From contig CAZFBS010000008.1 of the NCBI GenBank assembly GCA_964517265.1, positions 11,879 through 75,878 of the forward strand: a stretch of 64,000 bases of DNA. The letters are read 5' to 3'. Both the position numbers and the translations under genes were made by a program. Positions 7,825 through 16,754 of the stretch are shown here, one piece after another (position 1 is the stretch's first letter; the number at the start of each line of letters is the position of its first letter). A model generated the notes under the pieces. The model was not told the DNA's origin and did no database searches. It saw nothing but the letters and a program-made list of their open reading frames with translations. The stretch comes from REEP01 sp964517265 (GTDB taxonomy: Bacteria > Pseudomonadota > Alphaproteobacteria > Rhodospirillales > Defluviicoccaceae).

Positions 7825-9046
7825 TGGAAGAGAAGAGATCCAGCTGCTTCGGTGCCGGGACCAGCCGCGCACGCAGATTGTCGCTTTCCACGAGCGCAGT
7901 CAGCGGCCGGTGATCGGATGTGATGATGAACGGAGCGATCGTCTTCAGGGAAATCCCGAACCTCCGGAAATCGGCGAAACGGAGTGACTGGTGGCGGCGG
8001 GTGGAGAGGATACGCGCGACCGTGCGGCGGCCGAGGCCGGGCACGCGCAACAGCATTTCACGCGCCGCCTTGTTGACATCCACCGGAAAACACTCTCGGT
8101 GACGCAACGCCCACGCGAGCTTCGGGTCGACGGCGAGATCGAGCATCTCGCCCGCATCCGTGCCGACGATTTCATCCACCGCGAACCCATAAAAGCGCAA
8201 CAGCCAGTCGGATTGGTACAAGCGGTGCTCGCGGACCAGCGGGATTGGCTTAAGTGGCAGTTCGGGACTGGCATCCGGAATCGGGCTGAACGCAGAGTAG
8301 TAAACACGGCGCAGCCCGTAAGAGCCATATAGCCGGGCGCTGGCCTGGAGGATTGTTGCGTCGCTGGCGCCGTCGGCACCCACGATCATCTGCGTGCTTT
8401 GCCCTGCCGGCGAGAACCGCGGCGCGCACTTTTCCGCCTTTGCCTCCGCGATCCGTCCCTTCAAGCAGTCCATCGAATTTTCAATGCGCTCCAAACTCTT
8501 CTCTGGAGCCAGCCGCTTGAGGCTCGGCTCGCTCGGCAACTCGATATTGACGCTCAAACGATCGGCGTAGCGTCCTGCCCTGAACAACAGCTCATCGGAG
8601 GCACCGGGCACTGCCTTGAGGTGTATGTAGCCTCGGAAGTCATGCTCCTCCCGCAGCAGGCGCGCGACTTCGGCAATTTGCTCCATTGTGTCATCCGGGG
8701 TGCGGAGGATCCCGGAGCTGAGGAACAGACCCTCTATGTAATTGCGCTTGTAGAACGCTATCGTCAAATCCGCCACCTCGGCGGCGTTGAAGCGGGCCCG
8801 CCGCACGCTGCTGGAGCGACGATTGACGCAATAGAGGCAATCGAAGGTGCAGACGTTGGTCAACAGAACCTTCAAAAGGGAGATGCAACGCCCGTCGGGG
8901 GTGTAGCTGTGGCAGATCCCGGAGCGTTGCGTGGACCCTAACTTTGCGGTACCCATGGCGTGCCTACGCGGGGCGCCGCTCGATGCACAGGAAGCATCGT
9001 ATTTCGCGGCATCGGCAAGAATTTCGAGTCTCGTCACAAGATTCAC
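7817..9046 (-). CDS. putative DNA modification/repair radical SAM protein (TIGR03916-like)
   Basis: This radical-SAM enzyme of about 409 residues carries the 4Fe-4S motif CTFDCLYC (Cys66, Cys70, Cys73), preceded by the family opening RLEILADAAKYDASCASSG. A helix-hairpin-helix DNA-binding motif (VPGLGRRTVARIL) lies near residues 330-345. That pairing gives the family its provisional name; no reaction is established. The frame opens at an ATG at 9151, but homologues begin just before LEILADAAKYD, which fits GTG 9046 (GGAA upstream). It is the first gene of a two-gene unit with DUF4130. The 238 nt upstream show no gene. Confidence 0.85.
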   Translation of the reverse strand: MNLVTRLEILADAAKYDASCASSGAPRRHAMGTAKLGSTQRSGICHSYTPDGRCISLLKVLLTNVCTFDCLYCVNRRSSSVRRARFNAAEVADLTIAFYKRNYIEGLFLSSGILRTPDDTMEQIAEVARLLREEHDFRGYIHLKAVPGASDELLFRAGRYADRLSVNIELPSEPSLKRLAPEKSLERIENSMDCLKGRIAEAKAEKCAPRFSPAGQSTQMIVGADGASDATILQASARLYGSYGLRRVYYSAFSPIPDASPELPLKPIPLVREHRLYQSDWLLRFYGFAVDEIVGTDAGEMLDLAVDPKLAWALRHRECFPVDVNKAAREMLLRVPGLGRRTVARILSTRRHQSLRFADFRRFGISLKTIAPFIITSDHRPLTALVESDNLRARLVPAPKQLDLFSSSA

Positions 9047-9284
9047 GTCTTCATTCCATATCTGCCATCCAGCCGCGTGACGGCTATCCGCCTGGAGCTG
9101 ATGCCCGTAAAGTTCTTTATATGTTCTAACGATGAGGACGTCGGTCCGCAACTACGGGAGCGCCTGTGCGCCCTTCCGGCGTTTCCTTTTTCTACGGTCA
9201 CTGGGCAACCGCACGGGTTAACCTTCTGACCGCTCAAGCAGATGCCACGGGCGCCGGACACACCATGGCATTACCGTCGCTCTC

Positions 9285-10640
9285 TTACGGGCCATAGGCC
9301 TGCTGCGGCAGCCAAGTGACAAGCGGTGGGAAGATGTAAACCAGTATCAAGCCAGCCAGTTGAATCAGGATAAATGGAGCAACCCCCCGGTAGATGTGCC
9401 GGATCGTGATCTCGGGAGGTGCGACACCTTTCAGGTAGAACAAGGCAAGGCCAACGGGCGGGGTAAGGAAAGACGTCTGAAGACAGACCGCGAACAAGAT
9501 CGTGAACCAGACCAGATCGAAACCGAGTGCCTTGACCACTGGAGCCACCAGGGTCAGGACGATTAGAACGATTTGGATCCAGTCGAGTACGAACCCGAGC
9601 AGGAAGACGATCAACATGATTGCGATGATCGTCCCATGGTCACCCAGATTGAGGCCGAGCAGGGCGTCCTCGATCAACTCATCGCCTCCCAAACCCCGGA
9701 GCACCAATGCAAACGCCGCTGCCCCGACAAGGATGCCGAATATGAATGCCGTGGTAATCGTCGTCTGACGCACTACCTCGCGCCAAACCTGCAGGTTCAG
9801 CCGCTTGTTGATCCATGCAAGCAGCGTAGCGCCGAAAGCGCCGACGCCTGACGCCTCGGTCGGTGTGGCAATACCGAAAAAAATCGTCCCCAGCACGGCC
9901 AGGATGAGAAAGGCGGGCGGCAGCGCTGCACGCAGGACCCGCCAAAGCACGGCCAATGTGACGGGCGTGGCATCGGACGGTGCTGGTGCCAGCGAGGGCC
10001 GGAACATTGCGATCAGAATGATGTAGACGATGTAAAGGCCCCCAAGGAGCAGCCCAGGGAAAACCGCACCGAGAAACAAATCGCCGACCGCCATCGCCAG
10101 ACGATCAGCCATAATCACCAGCATAATGCTGGGCGGAATCAATATGCCGAGGGTTCCTGCTGCAGCGATGGTCCCCACCGCGAGTTCAGACTGATAGTTG
10201 TTGCGGATCATGATCGGCAGACCGAGCAGCGTCAGCAGAACAACCGAAGCACCAATGATCCCGGTCGATGCGGCCAGCAGGATGCCAATGATGGCGACAG
10301 TAAGAGCAAGCCCACCCCGCATGCGGCCAAACATTTGCGTAAAACTCTGCATCATCTGCTCGGCGATTCCGGAGCGGTCCAGCATCAACCCCATGAAAAT
10401 AAACATCGGGAGCGCGACCAGGACCCAATTTTGCATCGTATTCCAGAGATCGTCGATGATGAGAGAAACGTATGCCCAGTCGATTCCGATAAAGGTGTCG
10501 AAATAAGTGTCCGAAATAATGGAGATGGCTGCAAAAACAATGGCAACCCCGCCAAGCGTCCAAGCAACTGGAAAGCCAATGAACAGCAACCCGATGAACA
10601 TTACGAACATCAGGATTGCCAGAAGCTCATTGATCTCCAT
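9285..10640 (-). CDS. dctM: TRAP transporter large permease (DctM/TakM-type)
   Basis: This 451-residue protein is hydrophobic throughout, with about 12 membrane segments: the DctM subunit that carries substrate across the inner membrane using an ion gradient. Recognisable blocks are LVALPMFIFMGLMLDRSGIA, GILIPPS and LQTSFLTPPVG. The ATG at 10640 overlaps the dctQ stop codon (ATGA), as expected for an operon. The frame extends to 10772, but that part lies inside dctQ and is not family-like. It works with the small permease and periplasmic binding protein encoded upstream in the same operon. Confidence 0.93.
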   Translation of the reverse strand: MEINELLAILMFVMFIGLLFIGFPVAWTLGGVAIVFAAISIISDTYFDTFIGIDWAYVSLIIDDLWNTMQNWVLVALPMFIFMGLMLDRSGIAEQMMQSFTQMFGRMRGGLALTVAIIGILLAASTGIIGASVVLLTLLGLPIMIRNNYQSELAVGTIAAAGTLGILIPPSIMLVIMADRLAMAVGDLFLGAVFPGLLLGGLYIVYIILIAMFRPSLAPAPSDATPVTLAVLWRVLRAALPPAFLILAVLGTIFFGIATPTEASGVGAFGATLLAWINKRLNLQVWREVVRQTTITTAFIFGILVGAAAFALVLRGLGGDELIEDALLGLNLGDHGTIIAIMLIVFLLGFVLDWIQIVLIVLTLVAPVVKALGFDLVWFTILFAVCLQTSFLTPPVGLALFYLKGVAPPEITIRHIYRGVAPFILIQLAGLILVYIFPPLVTWLPQQAYGP

Positions 10641-11251
10641 CAGTTCTGGCTCCCGGCGCGCGCCTTGGGCTGATGCCCTCCAAAGATCAAGGCACAGGCT
10701 CGGGATAAGCGGGACAACGCGGCAATCAGGATCAAAAGGTAGGCGATAAACATCACCGACTTGATCGCCCATCGATAGGGAAGGCCGCCCGGCGCGCTGG
10801 ACACTTCACTTGTACGGAAGGAATATTCAATGAAGGACGGTGCATAAATCAGCACAACGACCGTGTACGGGATGAGGAACAACAGAATGCCGCAAAATTC
10901 GATCCAAGCCTTGGTGTGGGGCCGAAATCGCTCCTGGAAAATGTCGATGCGGATATGAGAGTCGTTCTGAATGCAGTAGGAAAGGCCGATCAGGAACCCG
11001 ATGGCATAAAGGTGCCACTGCAGTTCCTCGAACTCGATGCGGCCTTCGCCGAGGGCATAGCGCATCGTAACGTTGACGACGATGACGACGACCAGCATTG
11101 CCCAGACCCATGAAACGGCATTTCCAATGCCCCTGACAAAAGCATCAAGGACACTGGAAAGCCTAGTATGAGGCAACTCGGTATGAGGGATGAGTTGCTC
11201 GATTTTGACGTGCGGTTTCTCCCCGGTGTCGTCCTGCCTTGCCTTCGACAT
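10640..11251 (-). CDS. dctQ: TRAP transporter small permease (DctQ/TakQ-type)
   Basis: This 203-residue membrane protein has four predicted hydrophobic segments after a 40-residue cytoplasmic N-terminus. The DctQ signature region reads EFEELQWHLYAIGFLIGLSY, followed by DSHIRIDI. It stabilises the large permease and docks the binding protein. It is 52 nt downstream of dctP and overlaps dctM by 4 nt, so the three genes form one operon in the order dctP-dctQ-dctM. The somewhat long length is common for TakQ-like members. Confidence 0.9.
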   Translation of the reverse strand: MSKARQDDTGEKPHVKIEQLIPHTELPHTRLSSVLDAFVRGIGNAVSWVWAMLVVVIVVNVTMRYALGEGRIEFEELQWHLYAIGFLIGLSYCIQNDSHIRIDIFQERFRPHTKAWIEFCGILLFLIPYTVVVLIYAPSFIEYSFRTSEVSSAPGGLPYRWAIKSVMFIAYLLILIAALSRLSRACALIFGGHQPKARAGSQN

Positions 11252-11302
11252 GACGTTCCTTCCTTGTCCGGTTTGAACCGCGTTCCGTGTCCGGAGTGCG
11301 CG

Positions 11303-12406
11303 CTACTGCGATGCTTCGATCAGTGAGTTGCGGAAGTCACGCGGCAGATAGCCGTATTGCTTCCACAGTTGATACGTTTCGCGAAACTCGTTCTGAGAGG
11401 CAAGAATCTTGCGGAACATCTCGTCTTTCGCCGCCTGCTCTTCGAGAACTTCCGCGGTGACCTTTTCCAGTTCAACCAGGATTTCGTCCGGAAGGATTAC
11501 GGGAGTAACGCCCTTGTCCTCGAAACCGGCGATGATTTTGCCCTGATTGGCCTCTGCCTTGCTCAGTCCATAGGTGGTTCCCGCCATACAGGCGATGTTG
11601 ATCAGGGCCTTGCTCTGCTCGTCAAGCGCTTCCCAGTTCTCCTTGTTCACGATCAAATGCATGGTCGTGAAAGTTTGGTGCCACCCCGGGAAGTAATTGT
11701 ACTTGGCAACCTGGTGAAAGCCGAGTTGCTGATCAACCTCAGGCAGCGAAAACTCGCTTGCATCGATCGCCCCCTTTTCCAGAGCTTGGTAGATCTCGGC
11801 ACCCGGAATTTCGGTAACGGAGGCTCCCATTTTCTGCAACACCTCGCCGCCGAGACCAGCAAAACGGATCTTGAGGCCTTTCACATCGTCAAGCGTCTTT
11901 ATTTCTTTGCGGAACCATCCGGCAGTCTCCGGACTGATAATGCCACAGAGAATGGGATGGACGTTGTGGGGCGCGTAGAGCTCTTCGCCCAGGCCGGAGC
12001 CACCTCCATGGTACCACCACGCCGTGAACTCCCACGGCTCCATGCCGAACGGGACTGCGGAAATCAGTGGGAGAGCTGGGATCTTGCCCCGGTCATAACC
12101 GATCCAGGTAAAGCCGGCATCGACCTTCTTGTCCTTGACCGCTTCCATGATCTGGAACGGTGGAACCAGTTTACCCGGCTCGAAGATCTTTAGCTGAATG
12201 TTTCCCCCGCTCGCCTTGTCCAGCATATCGAACACCCAAGGTGCCGTGTCTCCCAGCGCTGGCAGCGTCGACGGAAAGGCGATCGGTACTTTCCAGCGCA
12301 CCTTTTCCTGAGCGCTGGCTGGGGCGGCGGCAATCCCCAACAACAGCGTTGCGGCCATGGCCGTGGAAATGAGGGCAGTCCTGCGCCAGGCAGTCACGAT
12401 GTTCAT
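11303..12406 (-). CDS. dctP: TRAP transporter substrate-binding protein, TakP-like
   Basis: This 367-residue periplasmic binding protein has a clear Sec signal peptide (LISTAMAATLLLGIAAAPASA). Blocks YHGGG, AGWFRKEI, DDVKGLKIR, IYQALEKGAIDASEF and YFPGWH resemble TakP, a 2-oxo-acid binding protein of Rhodobacter, more than C4-dicarboxylate DctP. A keto acid or similar monocarboxylate is therefore the inferred ligand. The ATG at 12406 has GGGAGA 9 nt upstream and puts the signal peptide at the N-terminus; the frame's first start at 12496 is rejected. First gene of the TRAP operon. The ridA gene lies upstream on the same strand, 359 nt away. Confidence 0.9.
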   Translation of the reverse strand: MNIVTAWRRTALISTAMAATLLLGIAAAPASAQEKVRWKVPIAFPSTLPALGDTAPWVFDMLDKASGGNIQLKIFEPGKLVPPFQIMEAVKDKKVDAGFTWIGYDRGKIPALPLISAVPFGMEPWEFTAWWYHGGGSGLGEELYAPHNVHPILCGIISPETAGWFRKEIKTLDDVKGLKIRFAGLGGEVLQKMGASVTEIPGAEIYQALEKGAIDASEFSLPEVDQQLGFHQVAKYNYFPGWHQTFTTMHLIVNKENWEALDEQSKALINIACMAGTTYGLSKAEANQGKIIAGFEDKGVTPVILPDEILVELEKVTAEVLEEQAAKDEMFRKILASQNEFRETYQLWKQYGYLPRDFRNSLIEASQ

Positions 12407-12765
12407 CTTGTATGCTCTCCCGTTCGATCCGATAGGGGCCAGAAACGCGATCTCCGCATGCGGTGACCGAAGTTCGGGGAGGATCAGATGAAACAATTAA
12501 GGAAACGGTTGCCGCCGAGCGGGTTCAAGGCCCGGTTGCAAAGCCAAGCCAACTGCGTGGTGAGGCTCGTTGTCAGGTCCATCGGTTCAAACCGCTCCCA
12601 GCACGTTTCCATCTTATCGCTGCCGCTTGTCTTCGGCCAACGGCACGAGCGCGGCTTGCTCCCTGGATAAAGAAATATAGGGAAGAGGCTGACCGAACAA
12701 GATCCTCTTTACGCACGGCGCGATCACCGATGCGCGAAGTTAACGTAGCCTTCGATCAGCGAGTC
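12407..12765. other. intergenic region upstream of the TRAP operon
   Basis: These 359 bases lie between ridA (upstream) and dctP and probably carry the TRAP promoter. On the reverse strand a TATATT -10-like box occurs at 12674-12679, without a good -35. A TTGGC/TTTGC pair near 12538-12552 resembles a sigma54 element but has the wrong spacing. The forward frame running through here also covers ridA antisense and is not believed. Confidence 0.4.
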
Positions 12766-13230
12766 TCATCCGATCTGGAAAATTCCGTCAACCTCGACCG
12801 CGGCATTCAACGGAAGAGAGGGAGCGCCAATGGCAATTCGCGCGTGGCGGCCTGCCTCGCCAAAGATCTCCATCATCAGCTCGGAGGCTCCGTTCACAAC
12901 CTTCGGATGATCAGTGAAGTCGGCAGAGCATTGGACAAAACCACTCAGCTTCACTACCCGCACGACCTGATCGAGGTTGCCCCCACATGCCTCACGAACA
13001 TGCGCAAGCAGATTGAGGCCGCAAAGCCGCGCTGCCGCGTACCCAGTATCAATGGCGACTTCCGCACCGACTCGGCCGGTGTATTTGATCTCTCCGTCCA
13101 GCATCGGAAGTTGACCCGAGACAAACAGAACGCCTCCAACGACAACATGCGGAACATAGGCGCCCGCCGGAGGTGGCTGCCGGGGTAGGACGATGCCAAG
13201 CTCGGAAAACCGGGCGTCAATCGTTCCCAT
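12766..13230 (-). CDS. RidA family protein
   Basis: This 154-residue protein is of the RidA/YjgF/UK114 superfamily, in the subgroup with lengths near 150. Seen: LFVSGQLPMLDG, GRVGAEV, and a C-terminal HARIAIGAPSLPLNAAVEVDG, which holds the family's conserved region. RidA deaminates reactive enamine/imine intermediates made by PLP enzymes; whether this paralogue does so is not shown. ATG 13230 has GAGGGAG about 9 nt upstream; the longer frame from 13392 adds non-homologous sequence. It lies upstream of a TRAP transporter for a putative keto acid and divergent from a stress protein, which fits nitrogen or organic-acid metabolism. Confidence 0.87.
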   Translation of the reverse strand: MGTIDARFSELGIVLPRQPPPAGAYVPHVVVGGVLFVSGQLPMLDGEIKYTGRVGAEVAIDTGYAAARLCGLNLLAHVREACGGNLDQVVRVVKLSGFVQCSADFTDHPKVVNGASELMMEIFGEAGRHARIAIGAPSLPLNAAVEVDGIFQIG

Positions 13231-13477
13231 CGTTGAATACTCCCTCGCCGCTTTCTCAAAAGGAATCTGCCTTTCTTTGGACCCCATCCTGCTTTGCGGC
13301 AGGCGCAGGCTTGATCCGCTCCGCCTCACTGCGTTTCGTTGCAGGCCCCACGGAAGGCAAAGCATATCCCTCGGCGCTAGCGGCGCAAGCACGAGTCGAA
13401 CCGGTGCCGGCGCTTTTGCGTTTCAGGTGGCAACAGATAAAGTATAGAGACAGAGGAGGGAATGAAGAGGACATAAG

Positions 13478-14302
13478 ATGGCGCTCAAAAAGATCCTGGT
13501 GCATCTGGACGCCTCACCGCGATGTGCTGCCCGAGTGGAAGCGGCTGCCCAACTTGCGAGGCGGCTGGGCGCGGAGCTGTCAGGACTCTTCGCCATCAAC
13601 GGTGCCGAAATCGGCCATCAGAAAGACCTGGAACGCCGCGATGCCGTTGCGAATTCGGCGCAGAAAGCCCTTATGATGTTTCGCCGGTGCACAGAGGCTT
13701 GTGGCGCCTCTGCGACTTGGCATCAAGCGCTCGCCATCGAGGCGGAGCAGGTCAATGCTGATGTGATTCGGGCCGCACGTCATCACGACCTTTCCATCAT
13801 CGGGCAGGACAACCCGGCTTGCCCCGATTCCAGTGTTCCCACCGATCTCGTTGATCAGGTTGTCGATCGTTCCGGGCGGCCGGTGCTTGTCATTCCGTTT
13901 GCTGGACGTTTCCCCATGCTTGGACAGCGGGTAGTGATTGCCTGGAATGGGAGCCGGGAGGCGGCGCGGGCGGTAGCCGATGCGATGCCGATGCTGACAG
14001 CCGCAAAGCAGGTTACCGTTCTTCGGCTGGCAGACACAAAAGGCGTACCGCCCGAAACCGAAGCGGAAGGATCGGATTTCTTAGATTATCTGGCCGCTCA
14101 TGGTATCGCCCCAGTCAATGATCGGCTGAGCGTCGGACGCGCCTCCATCGGCATTTCTCAAGCGTTACTGTCTTATCTTGCTCAGGAAGCTGCGGATCTC
14201 CTTGTCATGGGAGGAGGGGGGGCGGTGTCGACTCGTTCAGCAAAAAGCCTGACCCGCGACATTCTGCGCCAAATGACGGTGCCGCTCATGGTTTCGCGTT
14301 AG
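13478..14302 (+). CDS. universal stress protein with two Usp domains
   Basis: This 274-residue protein consists of tandem UspA folds. Domain 1 starts at KKILVHLDASPRC and ends near RPVLVIPFAG; domain 2 starts at RVVIAWNGSREAARA and ends with LLVMGGGG, TRDILRQMTVPLMVS. The second domain keeps a GxGG-like ATP-binding loop (VMGGGGAVS) only partly like the canonical G-2x-G-9x-G(S/T), so nucleotide binding is uncertain. Ribosome site AGAGGA lies 7 nt before the ATG. It is divergent from ridA with 247 nt between them, where no further gene is seen. Cytoplasmic stress-adaptation role inferred from the family. Confidence 0.9.
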   Translation: MALKKILVHLDASPRCAARVEAAAQLARRLGAELSGLFAINGAEIGHQKDLERRDAVANSAQKALMMFRRCTEACGASATWHQALAIEAEQVNADVIRAARHHDLSIIGQDNPACPDSSVPTDLVDQVVDRSGRPVLVIPFAGRFPMLGQRVVIAWNGSREAARAVADAMPMLTAAKQVTVLRLADTKGVPPETEAEGSDFLDYLAAHGIAPVNDRLSVGRASIGISQALLSYLAQEAADLLVMGGGGAVSTRSAKSLTRDILRQMTVPLMVSR

Positions 14303-14402
14303 GGATCTGAACGCGGAAAGGTTGACAATGCGGGGCGAATCGAGTCACTGCCATGGAGCGACGTCCAGGCAAAGCGATCCACAACTTGAGTGGAGATGAA
14401 GA

Positions 14403-15638
14403 GTGCGATTAAGACGACGCGGCAGACCAGCAGTCATTTCATCCCTTGTGGCCGCGCTTTTTTTTCTGCCATTGATCGCATCCATCTCAACCTCGGCGGT
14501 CGCCTCGCCGACATTCAATGAGTGGATGAAAGAGTTTCGCCGCGAGGCCGGGGCGCGGGGTATCGATAGCGCCACCTTCAATGCCGCCCTTGCCGGTGTT
14601 CAGCCGATTCCACGGGTGGTCGAACTGGATCGTCGTCAGCCGGAATTCCGACAGACGTTCTGGCAATACCTTGACCAGCGGGTGACCCCTCAACGAATCG
14701 CACGCGGGCGGGAGCTGTTGATGCGTCACCGCGACCTGCTGAACGATGTGGAACGCCGCTATGGAGTGCAGCCACGATTTCTGGTGGCGTTCTGGGGGCT
14801 GGAAAGCAATTTCGGCGACTCGATGGGCGACTTTCCCCTGTTTGCATCGCTAGCAACTCTCGCGCACGATACCCGTCGCAGCGCATTCTTCAGCGAGCAA
14901 CTGCTTGCGGCGCTTGAACTGTTGCAACGGGGTGATCTTTCTGCAACAGCGACGAGCTCCTGGGCCGGGGCAATTGGCCAGCCGCAGTTCATCCCGACCA
15001 CTTACCGTGATTACGCCGTCGACTTCAGCGGCGATGGCCGCCGCGACCTCCGCAACAGCCTTCCCGACATCTTTGCGTCTGCTGCGAACTATCTGGCAAA
15101 GGCAAAGTGGCAGGGGAATCGCACCTGGGGTCGGGAGGTGCGACTTCCCTCCGACTTCAACTATTCCTTGAGCGGCCTTGGCACCAAAAAGACGCTCTCG
15201 GGGTGGAATCGGTTGGGCGTGCGGCAGATGAATGGTGCCGATCTTCCCGCCGTGGACATCAGTGGCTCCATCATTCTTCCGGGGGGCGCCGACGGCGGTC
15301 CCGCACTGCTGGTTTACGATAACTTTCATTCGATCATGGCCTGGAACCGTTCCATTCTCTATGCCGTGGCCGTGGGTCACCTCGCTGATCGTCTTGCCGG
15401 GCAAGACCCGTTCGTGGCCAGTCGACGTCCGGGTGAGGTTGCCCTCTCTCGTCAGGACGTGATCGAGATCCAGCACATTCTGAGCCGGCTGGGATACGAT
15501 ACCGGTGGCGTCGATGGGCTTGTCGGTGAGAAGACACGCGAGTCCATCCGTTCTTTTCAGCAGCAGGCAAGTTTGCGCGCTGATGGCTACCCCAGTCAGA
15601 CTTTGCTTGAGCGCCTTCGGGTTTCGGCGCAGCAGTGA
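14403..15638 (+). CDS. lytic murein transglycosylase (MltB family) with peptidoglycan-binding domain
   Basis: This 411-residue enzyme starts with GTG (GGAG 7 nt upstream) and a Sec signal peptide without a lipobox. The MltB-type SLT domain spans roughly residues 35-330, with the catalytic Glu134 in WGLESNFG and later blocks GAIGQPQFIPTTY and DIFASAANYL. A peptidoglycan_binding_1 domain closes the protein (about 345-405: IQHILSRLGYDTGGVDG). It cleaves the MurNAc-GlcNAc bond, forming 1,6-anhydro ends in the periplasm. The next gene is rlpA, with dacC beyond it, making a cell-wall block. Confidence 0.92.
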   Translation: MRLRRRGRPAVISSLVAALFFLPLIASISTSAVASPTFNEWMKEFRREAGARGIDSATFNAALAGVQPIPRVVELDRRQPEFRQTFWQYLDQRVTPQRIARGRELLMRHRDLLNDVERRYGVQPRFLVAFWGLESNFGDSMGDFPLFASLATLAHDTRRSAFFSEQLLAALELLQRGDLSATATSSWAGAIGQPQFIPTTYRDYAVDFSGDGRRDLRNSLPDIFASAANYLAKAKWQGNRTWGREVRLPSDFNYSLSGLGTKKTLSGWNRLGVRQMNGADLPAVDISGSIILPGGADGGPALLVYDNFHSIMAWNRSILYAVAVGHLADRLAGQDPFVASRRPGEVALSRQDVIEIQHILSRLGYDTGGVDGLVGEKTRESIRSFQQQASLRADGYPSQTLLERLRVSAQQ

Positions 15639-15706
15639 GCGTCGGATTGCGAACAGGATCTAGCGCTGAAAGAAGACGCACCGCAACCAAAGGAGAGCGA
15701 GAAGCG

Positions 15707-16693
15707 ATGATGAAATCTTTAGCTGGGCTATTGATCGTTCTCGGCATCCTGACAGCGTGTGCGGAAACAAAGGAAATCAAGCAGGGAGCCGAGCTCACCG
15801 CGCCGCGTGAGCGGGTAGTCGGCTACAAAGTCGGTGCTCCCTATAAAATAAAAGGCAGATGGTATTACCCCGAGGAAGACTTCGCCTATTCCGAGACTGG
15901 AATTGCCTCCTGGTACGGGTCCTATTTTCATGGACGAGCGACGGCAAACGGCGAAATCTATAACATGAACGATCTTACCGCTGCCCATAAGACCCTGCAG
16001 ATGCCCAGCATGGTGCGCGTTACCAACTTGGAAAACGGCCGCAGCCTGAACTTGCGGGTGAACGATCGTGGACCCTTCGTGGAGGGGCGAATCATTGATG
16101 TCTCACGCCGTGCCTCTCAGTTGCTCGGTTTTCATGATCAAGGCATCGCCAAGGTCAAGGTGGAAATTCTTGCGAACGAGAGTAGGGTGATGGCGGGGCT
16201 TGCGCCTGCACAATCGGCCAAGCCAACCACAGCCGCTCCGGCGGTCAAGACCAAAGGCGGAACGTACGCCACCGCGGCCGTTGCACCCGTGCCGGTAGGA
16301 CGAAGCACGGTTCAGGCCAGTGCCGATCGGCCGCAGGAGCCGCGGGTGCTGCCCCACTCGGAAGTGGCCCGATCGATGCCGCCGCGAGCGCGGAACACCC
16401 TAGCACCCTCTGAGCCCATAACCGGCAGCAAGCAGCAGATGCGGCCGGTAGAGAGCGTGGGGATGCGGGACATTTATGTACAGGCTGGCGCGTTCTCACA
16501 CGTAGACAAAGCCGAGACTGCGCGTACGCAATTGCGCAATGTCGGTCCGGTTACCATCTCGGCCGTACAACGCGATGGACGTGATCTGTTCCGCGTTCGT
16601 GTCGGCCCGCTCGCTTCCAAGGATGAGGCCGATCGCTTGTTGGCGGCCGTTGTTCGGGCCGGTTTTTCCACGTCGCAGGTGGTTCACGAATGA
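15707..16693 (+). CDS. rlpA: septal ring lytic transglycosylase RlpA-like lipoprotein
   Basis: This 328-residue lipoprotein has lipobox LTAC with Cys18. The double-psi beta-barrel RlpA domain covers about residues 60-165 (GIASWYGSYFHGRATANGE, VNDRGPF, DVSRRASQLLG). A Pro/Ala-rich linker follows, then a C-terminal SPOR domain (about 248-328, IYVQAGAFSHVDKAE), which binds denuded glycan at the septum. RlpA enzymes cleave glycan strands lacking stem peptides. The start is ATG 15707 with AGGAGAG upstream; the frame's first ATG at 15635 overlaps the previous gene. It sits directly before dacC, the usual order in alphaproteobacteria. Confidence 0.92.
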   Translation: MMKSLAGLLIVLGILTACAETKEIKQGAELTAPRERVVGYKVGAPYKIKGRWYYPEEDFAYSETGIASWYGSYFHGRATANGEIYNMNDLTAAHKTLQMPSMVRVTNLENGRSLNLRVNDRGPFVEGRIIDVSRRASQLLGFHDQGIAKVKVEILANESRVMAGLAPAQSAKPTTAAPAVKTKGGTYATAAVAPVPVGRSTVQASADRPQEPRVLPHSEVARSMPPRARNTLAPSEPITGSKQQMRPVESVGMRDIYVQAGAFSHVDKAETARTQLRNVGPVTISAVQRDGRDLFRVRVGPLASKDEADRLLAAVVRAGFSTSQVVHE

Positions 16694-16754
16694 GTGCTGG
16701 CGTAACAGCAAAGCGCAATTACAATCGTTGGAAGAGATTTTAAGGCTGAGAACC

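Noticed and set aside
12535..12560. sigma54 -24/-12 element before dctP on the reverse strand
   Set aside because: TTGGC and TTTGC are present, but the distance between GG and GC is 9 nt instead of the strict 10.
12463..13188. 241-codon forward ORF opposite ridA
   Set aside because: It runs antisense to a recognised RidA gene and through intergenic DNA; its product has no recognisable motif.
13462..13476. Five-codon leader ORF (MKRT) just before the universal stress protein start
   Set aside because: Its own ribosome site is only about 2 nt from its ATG, and the stress protein has a well-spaced site of its own, so the mini-ORF is probably chance.
14322..14350. TTGACA as promoter of the MltB-type gene
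   Set aside because: The -35 is perfect, but no acceptable -10 box follows at 16-18 nt.
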